Source of the DNA: JABFSS01 sp964449445
GTDB taxonomy: Bacteria; Patescibacteriota; Gracilibacteria; Peribacterales; Peribacteraceae
Assembly (NCBI GenBank): GCA_964449445.1
Contig: CAYUZT010000007.1
Coordinates: 1-64,000 of the forward strand
Direction of reading: 5' to 3'
Length of the DNA stretch: 64,000 bases
Shown: positions 39,224 through 45,399 of the stretch, one piece after another
Position numbering within the stretch: position 1 is the stretch's first letter
Layout: every line of letters begins with the position of its first letter
The notes under the pieces: model-generated
What the model was told of the DNA's origin: nothing
Database searches by the model: none
What the model saw: only the letters and a program-made list of their open reading frames with translations
Position numbers and translations under genes: made by a program

Positions 39224-39832
39224 ATGCTCACACGATTCAACTCTCTCACGGCATTCTTCACCGCCATTCTTCTGGCGATACCCGGCATGGCATGGGCGGT
39301 GGACCAGTATCCGCCCATCATTTGCAATGGTCTCTACGGCTGCGGCAGCCCGCCGGGTGATGTGATTCTGCAGACCGCTCTGCCGACGATTGGCGGCGTG
39401 CTCATCCAAATTGCCGCGGGAGGCGCGGTGATTGCGATCGTGTACGCGGGAATGCAAATGGTGATCGGGAGCAGCGACGAGAGCAAAGTCACGAACGCCC
39501 GCAAAGCGATTTTGTTCGCGCTCGGAGGGCTGGGTATCGCTCTATCGGCAACGTCCCTTGTGTCCTTCGTTGCGACGGAAGAGTACGGCCTCACGGCCGG
39601 TGCAACCGATCTTGGCGGCATCATGGCGGCGGCGGTGCGCATTCTGATTATGTTCTTCAACCTGGCGTTCGGCATCGTGATCATCTTCGCTGGCATTCGC
39701 ATGATCGCCTCGCAGGGGGCCCAAGACGAGTTCAAGAAGGGTGGCAACATGATCAAGTGGTCGGTCATCGGCGCCATCGTCGTGAACGTTTCCAAGGCCA
39801 TCGTCCAGGCGCTGCTCGCGCTCAATCTCTGA
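39224..39832 (+). CDS. Pilin-like protein with duplicated VirB2-type hairpin
   Basis: 202 residues from ATG 39224: signal peptide ending A-M-A/A-W-A-V, a disulfide-capable loop (C-N-G-L-Y-G-C), then two successive two-helix units. Each has a G-x-V-I-x-I-V-Y/I-I-F-A-G-M/I-R-M motif followed by a basic loop (S-S-D-E-S-K-V-T-N-A-R-K and S-Q-G-A-Q-D-E-F-K-K-G). The inner duplication suggests fusion of two VirB2-like proteins. It ends 1 nt before the next gene. Confidence 0.75.
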   Translation: MLTRFNSLTAFFTAILLAIPGMAWAVDQYPPIICNGLYGCGSPPGDVILQTALPTIGGVLIQIAAGGAVIAIVYAGMQMVIGSSDESKVTNARKAILFALGGLGIALSATSLVSFVATEEYGLTAGATDLGGIMAAAVRILIMFFNLAFGIVIIFAGIRMIASQGAQDEFKKGGNMIKWSVIGAIVVNVSKAIVQALLALNL

Positions 39833-39833
39833 T

Positions 39834-40277
39834 ATGTATCACATTCTATTCTTCATAGGCTCCACCCTTCGACTCACCCTCGCGGAGCCTGCCCTGAGAG
39901 TGCTCGAAGGGCTCGGGTTCGCTCAGGGTCGAGCTCATGCGAGCTCGATCGAACAGATTGGCGCCGGGTCTCCCGGCATCGACAGCATGTGGGCCCAGCT
40001 CAAGCAGACGTTTCCGCACACCGATATGGGATCTGGCGGACTACTGTTCGTCGTTCTGATGCTCGCAAACATCATCCTGCGGTTCATCGCCGGCATCGCC
40101 GTGCTCATGGTCGTGTATGGTGGCATCCGGATGATCATGACGGTGGCCGACGAGAACGCCCACAGTGAAGCCAAGAAGATCATCATCTACGCCTGCTTGG
40201 GACTCGTCCTGTGCATCGGCACGGATGCCATCGTCATCTACGTGCAGACGATGGTGAAGTTGGCCGCTGGAGGCTAG
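39834..40277 (+). CDS. Pilin-like protein (VirB2/TrbC-like)
   Basis: 147 residues. Residues 10-37 are encoded by an interspersed GC-rich word (39864-39932), which has altered the N-terminal region. The C-terminal half has two helices (about 68-92 and 112-135) separated by V-A-D-E-N-A-H-S-E-A-K-K, as in its two upstream neighbours. Its TAG stop is the first half of the TAGTCT -10 box of metG. Confidence 0.7.
   Translation: MYHILFFIGSTLRLTLAEPALRVLEGLGFAQGRAHASSIEQIGAGSPGIDSMWAQLKQTFPHTDMGSGGLLFVVLMLANIILRFIAGIAVLMVVYGGIRMIMTVADENAHSEAKKIIIYACLGLVLCIGTDAIVIYVQTMVKLAAGG
39864..39932. repeat. In-frame CCTTCGACTC...-word insertion in a pilin-like gene
   Basis: ACCCTTCGACTCACCCTC...GAGAGTGCTCGAAGGG...GCTCAGGGTCGAG: CCCTTCGA and TCGAAGGG pair, and CTCAGGGTCGAG echoes the first arm. 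It keeps the frame open. Confidence 0.6.
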
Positions 40278-40286
40278 TCTAGGCGC

Positions 40287-41804
40287 ATGTCGCGCCAGTA
40301 CATCACCACAGCCATCGATTATCCCAATGCACCGCCTCACATGGGGCATGTGTTGGAAAAGGTGCTCGCGGACGTGTGTGCCAGGTGGATGCGTCTGCGG
40401 GGAGATCCGGTGCGTTTTCAGATTGGCACCGATGAGCACGGCATTAAGATCCAGCAGACGGCCGACAAGGAAAAACTGACGCCGCGAGAGCTGGTCGATC
40501 GCAACGTTCCGCTGTTCCAGGAGCTCTACAAGCGGTTGCATATTTCCTTCGACGTCTTCATCCGCACCTCGGATCAGAAAGTCCATTGGCCGACGGTCAT
40601 TGAACTGTGGAAACGTCTTCAGAAAGCAGGGGCGCTCGAAAAGCGAACGTACACCGGTCTCTACTGCACGGGATGTGAGCGGTTCATGACGAGAAAAGAA
40701 CTTATTGATGGCCTCTGTCCCGATCACAAAATTCCGCCGCAGGAAGTGAAGGAGGAGAACTGGTTCTTCCTCCTCAGTCGCGAGCAGGCGTGGCTGACGG
40801 ATCTTCTCAAGAAAACGTACAAGATCGTTCCGGCATTCAGAGGCGCGGAGACGACGAGTTTGCTCGAGAGCGGGCTTGAGGATGTCTCGTTTTCGCGTCC
40901 GAAGAGCTCGCTCAGCTGGGGCGTGCCTGTTCCGGGGGATGAGAACCAGACGATGTACGTCTGGTGCGATGCGCTCACAAACTACATCTCCGGTCTTGGA
41001 CTCCTCACCGATCATGCGGAGAACAAATGGTGGGATGAAGCCGAGGTGATGTGTGTGATCGGTAAAGATATCGCGCGCTTCCATGCACTCATCTGGCCGG
41101 CGATGCTCAAGCACGCGGGCGTGCGCACGCCGGATAGGCTGCTCATCCATGGTTTCCTGACGAGTGAAGGGCAGAAGATGAGCAAGTCTCTAGGCAACGT
41201 CGTGGTGCCGGAAGATGTGATCAGCAAGTACGGAGTTGATGCACTCAGATTTTTCCTGATGCACGAAATTCCGGTGGGCAATGACGGGGACTTCTCCTGG
41301 AAGAGGTTCGGCGAGATGTACGACAGCAAGCTGCGCAATCAATTGGGCAATCTCCTGAACCGCGTCCTGGTTCTTCTGAAGAAAGAAGGAGGCGCAGTCG
41401 CGGTGCCCGAGAGTCCTGAGGACAGTAAGCGCGCAGCAGAAGGGTGGAAAGATTTTTCGACCAAAATGGATGCCTACGATGTCTACGGAGGAATCCAGCA
41501 GGCATTCGATCTTGTTGCTGCACTCAACATGGGGTTCGATAAAGCAGCGCCGTGGAAGCTTAGTGGTCAGGAGAGGCTCACGATGCTCAGTCGCTTCGCG
41601 GAGTCACTCCGTCATGTCGCGCTGCTTCTCCTCCCGTTCATTCCCGAAACCGCGCAGAAGATCAGCGAGCAACTCAATGTGTCGTACACAGGGAACATGC
41701 TCCAAAAAGACTTTATCGTCACGAAGAAGATGAAAGAGTGGGGGAGTGAGAAGGGATGGAAGAGCGTTGGGGAGCCAAAAATCCTGTTTGCGCCGGTGGA
41801 ATAA
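40287..41804 (+). CDS. metG: Methionyl-tRNA synthetase
   Basis: 505 residues: class I synthetase with the H-I-G-H-like P-P-H-M-G-H near the start, a single zinc knuckle (C-T-G-C ... C-P-D-H), K-M-S-K-S motif, W-C-D-A-L-T-N-Y-I-S and the C-terminal anticodon-binding helical domain. It lacks the C-terminal tRNA-binding appendage of longer forms. TAGTCT (40275-40280) ends 6 nt before the ATG, so a leaderless mRNA is likely. Confidence 0.95.
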   Translation: MSRQYITTAIDYPNAPPHMGHVLEKVLADVCARWMRLRGDPVRFQIGTDEHGIKIQQTADKEKLTPRELVDRNVPLFQELYKRLHISFDVFIRTSDQKVHWPTVIELWKRLQKAGALEKRTYTGLYCTGCERFMTRKELIDGLCPDHKIPPQEVKEENWFFLLSREQAWLTDLLKKTYKIVPAFRGAETTSLLESGLEDVSFSRPKSSLSWGVPVPGDENQTMYVWCDALTNYISGLGLLTDHAENKWWDEAEVMCVIGKDIARFHALIWPAMLKHAGVRTPDRLLIHGFLTSEGQKMSKSLGNVVVPEDVISKYGVDALRFFLMHEIPVGNDGDFSWKRFGEMYDSKLRNQLGNLLNRVLVLLKKEGGAVAVPESPEDSKRAAEGWKDFSTKMDAYDVYGGIQQAFDLVAALNMGFDKAAPWKLSGQERLTMLSRFAESLRHVALLLLPFIPETAQKISEQLNVSYTGNMLQKDFIVTKKMKEWGSEKGWKSVGEPKILFAPVE

Positions 41805-41879
41805 TTGACAGAATTCCTCCTCTTCAACAACCTCACGTAGTTACTCGACTCGCATCTTTTCTTTTTCAAGGAGGTGCCT

Positions 41880-42050
41880 ATGAGTGACGCAGAGCCTGTC
41901 TTCTCACTTTCACTTTCATTTCGCAAAGTGAAACTGTTCCTAAATTCAAGGAGACAGGCTCCTTTTGCATCCGTCTCTTTTTCAGCGTATACTGAGGATG
42001 TTCTCCCCAGCACGGATCGGGCGAAAGCCGCGAGGACGTGGAGACAGTGA
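41880..42050 (+). CDS. Possible 56-codon ORF with a perfect SD, overlapping an RNA hairpin
   Basis: AAGGAGGTG ends 3 nt before ATG 41880, one of only a few strong SD sequences in the window. The encoded peptide is not recognised. Inside it, 41892-41903 pairs with 41950-41961 (12 bp, one G-T) around a perfect 9-bp inner stem (41908-41916 with 41925-41933), followed by CCTTTT. The element may therefore be a leader or small RNA rather than a protein gene. Confidence 0.35.
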   Translation: MSDAEPVFSLSLSFRKVKLFLNSRRQAPFASVSFSAYTEDVLPSTDRAKAARTWRQ

Positions 42051-42100
42051 AGGCGGAAGCTGCACTGCAGGGAGAGATTCTACTTCTTTCTTTTCTTTTT
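41991..42100 (+). promoter_or_regulatory. Promoter and structured leader upstream of the PUR-domain gene
   Basis: TATACT at 41991-41996 would start a ~100-nt leader. TCTCCC (about 42003) can pair with GGGAGA (about 42070). They enclose one arm with CACG/CGTG and a GGC-GAAA-GCC tetraloop and another with CAGTG/CACTG, giving a three-way junction. No known riboswitch or SRP/RNase P motif was recognised. Confidence 0.35.
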
Positions 42101-42430
42101 ATGTTCGATCCCATGTCAGAACTCACGGGCCGACCGTCGAATGACGGCTTTGGAATGGGCGCTCCCTCCGGTCCTCCTCCCCGCGCTCCTCGCCCGCAAG
42201 GCGGTGCAGGAGCCGGAGCAGCCGGCGGCAGGTTTGCGACCGATCTTCACTCGGTGACGATCCACGCGCGCCAGCGGACGTTCTACGTTGACCTGAAGGA
42301 ATCTGGCAACGGCAAGTTCTTCAAGATCTCCGAGAAGTCGCGCGGCGGGCAGAAGACGACGATCATGTTCGATGTCGAGGATCTGGATCAGATCATTGCG
42401 GCGCTGCAGGAGATGAAGACCAAACTCTAG
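42101..42430 (+). CDS. PUR-domain (DUF3276-like) nucleic-acid-binding protein
   Basis: 109 residues (ATG 42101, or ATG 42113). A disordered Pro/Gly/Ala-rich N-terminus of about 40 residues is followed by a PUR-alpha-like beta-beta-beta-beta-alpha unit: R-T-F-Y-V-D-L-K-E-S-G-N-G-K-F-F-K-I-S-E then T-I-M-F-D-V-E-D-L and a C-terminal helix. Likely binds single-stranded nucleic acid. Confidence 0.8.
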   Translation: MFDPMSELTGRPSNDGFGMGAPSGPPPRAPRPQGGAGAGAAGGRFATDLHSVTIHARQRTFYVDLKESGNGKFFKISEKSRGGQKTTIMFDVEDLDQIIAALQEMKTKL

Positions 42431-42511
42431 GAAGCCAACGAAGCCAAGGAAGCCAAAGATGCCAACGAACGACCTTGGCTTCTTTGGCTTCTTCAACATC
42501 CTTGGCATCTT
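42431..42511. terminator. GAAGCCAAN-word hairpin between convergent genes
   Basis: Left arm 42431-42469 (GAAGCCAACGAAGCCAAGG...), right arm 42472-42510 (CCTTGGCTTCTTTGGC...). It fills the space exactly between the stop codons of the PUR gene and fmt; likely a bidirectional terminator. Confidence 0.75.
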
Positions 42512-43399
42512 TTACTGCTGCCCTCTCTTCCACTCAGTCCCACTCATCACAGTGCCCCCGCTCGGCTGCACTTGCGCCAGATGCAGGGTGCTTCCGTTTG
42601 CGCAGGGCAGGGGAGTTGAGTCGCCGGTCGCTTCCAGTGATGTTTTAAGAAGCTTCAGCGGCACCTTCATCTGGGGAAGAATGATGCTCACTCCTGGCCA
42701 CGGCGTGAGTCCGCGGACCTTTCTATCAATCTCCTGCGCCGTCATCGTTCGAGGATCCACTTCGCCGTCTTTCCTCTTCAGCTTGTGACAGACAGTCTTG
42801 CGGCTCTCATCTTGGGGAACGGGATGCAGAGGATTCTTCAGTGTTTCGAGAAGGAGTTTTGCTCCAATAGACGCCAATTTTTCATGCAACGTCGTCACGG
42901 TCTCCCGCGCGTTTATGGGAACATTCTCCTGTGCGAGGATCGGACCGGCGTCCAGTTCCTTCACCATTTTCTGAATCGTGACGCCGGTCTCCGTGTCGCC
43001 TGCGAGAATCGCGTGATGAATGGGAGAGGCGCCGCGGAAGCGCGGGAGCAGAGAGGCATGGACGTTCACCGGGGCGATTGTCGGCAGGTCGAGAATTTCT
43101 TGTGAGAGGATTTGGCCGAAGGAGACGACGATGAGAAAATTCGGGCGATCGAATTGAGAATGGAGAATGGAGAATTGAGAATTGAGGTTTTCTGGCTGTA
43201 AAATCCTCAGTTCGTATTTATCGGCAATGGTTTTCACTGGTGTCGTCGTCAGTTCTTGCTTTCTGCCAACAGGCCTGTCCGGTTGTGTGATCACAAGATC
43301 AACGGAAAAAGAGGAGTCAGCGACCAGTGCCTCCAGAGACGGGACAGCGAAGGGAGAAGTGCCTAAAAACCAAACAGGTGTTTTCTTTTCGAGGGACAT
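42512..43399 (-). CDS. fmt: Methionyl-tRNA formyltransferase
   Basis: 295 residues: formyltransferase domain with F-L-G-T-S-P-F-A-V-P-S-L-E-A-L, the catalytic N-V-H-A-S-L-L-P-R-F-R-G-A-S-P-I, E-T-G-V-T-I-Q-K-M and D-A-G-P-I, then a C-terminal OB-like domain (L-T-P-W-P-G). It formylates initiator Met-tRNA. Between strands there is N-L-N-S-Q-F-S-I-L-H-S-Q-F, encoded by AATTGAGAATGG words at 43151-43187. TACACT ends 7 nt before the ATG. Confidence 0.93.
   Translation of the reverse strand: MSLEKKTPVWFLGTSPFAVPSLEALVADSSFSVDLVITQPDRPVGRKQELTTTPVKTIADKYELRILQPENLNSQFSILHSQFDRPNFLIVVSFGQILSQEILDLPTIAPVNVHASLLPRFRGASPIHHAILAGDTETGVTIQKMVKELDAGPILAQENVPINARETVTTLHEKLASIGAKLLLETLKNPLHPVPQDESRKTVCHKLKRKDGEVDPRTMTAQEIDRKVRGLTPWPGVSIILPQMKVPLKLLKTSLEATGDSTPLPCANGSTLHLAQVQPSGGTVMSGTEWKRGQQ
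43151..43187. repeat. In-frame AGAATTGAGAATGG-word insertion in fmt
   Basis: Tandem GAATTGAGAATGGAGAATGG words, preserving the frame. Confidence 0.75.
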
Positions 43400-43423
43400 G
43401 TATGGAAGTGTACACTTCTATCA

Positions 43424-43481
43424 CGTTAATTCGTTAATTCGTTAACTCGTATACGAATTATCGAGTTAACGAATTATCGAG
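43424..43481. repeat. CGTTAACTCG-word hairpin between divergent fmt and rbfA
   Basis: CGTTAATTCGTTAATTCGTTAACTCGT, then ACGAATTATCGAGTTAACGAATTATCGAG as the returning arm. It lies between divergent genes, so it is not a terminator for either. Confidence 0.7.
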
Positions 43482-43486
43482 CACAT

Positions 43487-43840
43487 ATGTCTAACCGCCC
43501 TCTCCTCCTCGCAACCGCCGTCCGGAAGATCATCTCTCCCGTTCTTCGCGAATGCCCGCGGGAATGCGGGGTCGTGACGATTACGGACGTCGATGTGTCA
43601 CCGGATTTGTCGTTTGCGACGGTGTACGTGAGCTCGCTTCTGCAACCGAAGGCCGCGATTGCGTTTCTCGACGGCAGGCAGCGCGAACTCCAGAAGCGCA
43701 TGGGCACTTTACAAACACACAAGACACCCAAGCTGCGCTTCCGGATCGACAAGACCGCGGAAGAGGGCACACGCATCGATCAGTTGCTGAAACGCGCAGC
43801 GGGAAGTACACCAGAAGAGAGTTCAGAGAGTTCGCAATAG
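43487..43840 (+). CDS. rbfA: Ribosome-binding factor A
   Basis: 117 residues with the KH-like RbfA fold: I-S-P-V-L-R-E-C, V-T-I-T-D-V-D-V-S-P-D-L-S-F-A-T-V-Y-V-S, L-R-F-R-I-D and E-E-G-T-R-I-D-Q-L-L. It aids 16S rRNA 5'-end maturation. It is followed by the DHH gene, as in many bacteria where rbfA and nrnA-like genes are neighbours. Confidence 0.92.
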   Translation: MSNRPLLLATAVRKIISPVLRECPRECGVVTITDVDVSPDLSFATVYVSSLLQPKAAIAFLDGRQRELQKRMGTLQTHKTPKLRFRIDKTAEEGTRIDQLLKRAAGSTPEESSESSQ

Positions 43841-43911
43841 GAGCTCATTGAAGTGAGGCACCCTTCATACATACACTCCCATCCTTTTACTTGCAGTGAA
43901 CTTTGCACACT

Positions 43912-44892
43912 ATGCGACTTCCCGAGCAGGACATCGCACAGGCTCGCACCCTTCTGGAAGGAGCCGAGCGTTTTTTGTGCGTGTGCCATCGCAATCCCGA
44001 TGGAGACGCGATCGGGTCGCTGCTCGCGATGGGTTTGCTTCTGGAACAAGCGCTTCCGGACAAAGACGTCGGTTTCCACTGCGTGGATCCTGTTCCCGCG
44101 ATGTTCCATTTCCTTCCCGGAGCGTTCCGCGTGTCCATTCTTCCTCAGCCGATTCCCGAACCTGAGGGAACGGTCTTCATTTTCCTCGATTGCGGGGAGC
44201 CCAAACTCACGGAATTGCACGAAACGCATCCGCAGCTCTTCGATGGCACGTACAAGTCCCTCATGTTTGATCACCATCACAAGAATCCGCTCTTCGGAAC
44301 GGTCAATTTCCTCCTGTCTGAGGCCTGTTCCACCTGTGAGATCGTTACATGGTTTGCTGAGCAGAATGGCTGGAAGATTGAGAGCGACGTCGCCACGTGC
44401 CTCTTAACCGGTCTCTACACCGATACGGGCGGCCTGCTCCACAGTAACGTCACACCCGAGGTGTATCGCACCGTTGCGCACCTCCAGCGGTGCGGCGGCA
44501 GACGTCAGGAAGTGGTGAATGCCGTCTTCCGCACGGGAAAACTCAGCACACTCCGTCTCTGGGGCAGAGTGCTCGAGAAAATCAGCCTGACCGACGAAGG
44601 CGGTGCGATTTCGGCCGTCACCGAGGGCGATTTCCGCGCGACGGAGGCCGATACCAGCGAGCTCACCGGCGCGATCGACTACGTGAACGCCGTTCCGGGC
44701 ATGCGCTTCTCCTTAATACTGAGCGAGCGGGACGGCAAAGTGAAAGGATCGCTCAGGACACTCCGTGACGATGTGGACGTATCTGCAATGGCGGGGAAAT
44801 TCAGCGGCGGGGGACACAAGAAAGCGGCGGGGTTTTCGTTGCCCGGGAAATTGAAGCCGGAGGTCAGGTGGAAGGTAGTAGAAGAGGAATAA
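43912..44892 (+). CDS. DHH-family phosphoesterase (NrnA-like)
   Basis: 326 residues from ATG 43912: DHH domain with H-R-N-P-D-G-D-A-I-G-S, F-D-H-H-H-K-N, D-C-G, and the DHHA1 domain ending S-G-G-G-H-K-K-A-A-G-F. NrnA-type enzymes degrade nanoRNA and/or pAp with Mn/Mg. It forms a unit with rbfA. The stop codon is immediately followed by the left arm of the 30-bp inverted repeat. Confidence 0.9.
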   Translation: MRLPEQDIAQARTLLEGAERFLCVCHRNPDGDAIGSLLAMGLLLEQALPDKDVGFHCVDPVPAMFHFLPGAFRVSILPQPIPEPEGTVFIFLDCGEPKLTELHETHPQLFDGTYKSLMFDHHHKNPLFGTVNFLLSEACSTCEIVTWFAEQNGWKIESDVATCLLTGLYTDTGGLLHSNVTPEVYRTVAHLQRCGGRRQEVVNAVFRTGKLSTLRLWGRVLEKISLTDEGGAISAVTEGDFRATEADTSELTGAIDYVNAVPGMRFSLILSERDGKVKGSLRTLRDDVDVSAMAGKFSGGGHKKAAGFSLPGKLKPEVRWKVVEEE

Positions 44893-44922
44893 GACTCCAA
44901 AGATTCCAAAGAGTCCAAGGTC
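44893..44922 (+). repeat. Left arm, perfect 30-bp inverted repeat around a four-helix-bundle gene
   Basis: Built from GACTCCAAA / GATTCCAAA / GAGTCCAAG 9-mers. It matches the reverse complement of 45399-45428 at all 30 positions. It starts directly after the TAA of the DHH gene. Confidence 0.95.
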
Positions 44923-45039
44923 GTTCCATAGGGGTGTGGAACCTCTTTAATGGCTTTCTAAAGCTATAAAAATGCTGTTCTCAATTTTATTTGTGATAGC
45001 GGCTCTTCCACTCATTTTCCATGGAGTTACTGTGCGCAT

Positions 45040-45399
45040 ATGCACGAACGTCCACATCAAAGGCTGGTTGTCTGGCAGGAGGCATACCTTCTATGTCTTT
45101 GGATATATGATCTGACATCACATCTTCCTTCTGCAGAAAGATATCGCTTGATTGATCAAATGTGCAGATCTGCATTCAGCATTCCTACAAACATTGCTGA
45201 AGGAAATGCCAAGAGGACTGCGAAAGACAAGAGACATTATATGGATATTGCGATCGGCTCTTTGGAAGAACTGCATTGTCAGACCTGCATCGCTCGTGAT
45301 CTGAAATACATAAGCTCAGAACAATTTACGCAAACAGATCAGCACATTAATCGTGTGAGCTTTCTCCTCACTCGTTTCCGATCTTCCATTCACGACTAG
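45040..45399 (+). CDS. Four-helix-bundle protein (23S rRNA intervening-sequence / S23 type)
   Basis: 119 residues with R-L-V-V-W-Q-E-A, R-S-A-F-S-I-P-T-N-I-A-E-G-N and G-S-L-E-E-L-H-C-Q, clearly homologous to the protein at 13489-13845 over its full length. AT-richer than the flanking genes. It lies in the 476-nt loop of a perfect 30-bp inverted repeat. Its TAG (45397-45399) overlaps the TAG of the convergent VirB4 gene (45396-45398 on the other strand). A GTTCCA/TGGAAC hairpin follows the left arm. Confidence 0.9.
   Translation: MHERPHQRLVVWQEAYLLCLWIYDLTSHLPSAERYRLIDQMCRSAFSIPTNIAEGNAKRTAKDKRHYMDIAIGSLEELHCQTCIARDLKYISSEQFTQTDQHINRVSFLLTRFRSSIHD

Noticed and set aside
41997..42090. SRP RNA, RNase P RNA or hammerhead ribozyme
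   Set aside because: A GGAA loop and CTGAGGA are present, but the SRP AGCAG/AGG loop, RNase P conserved blocks and hammerhead stems are not.
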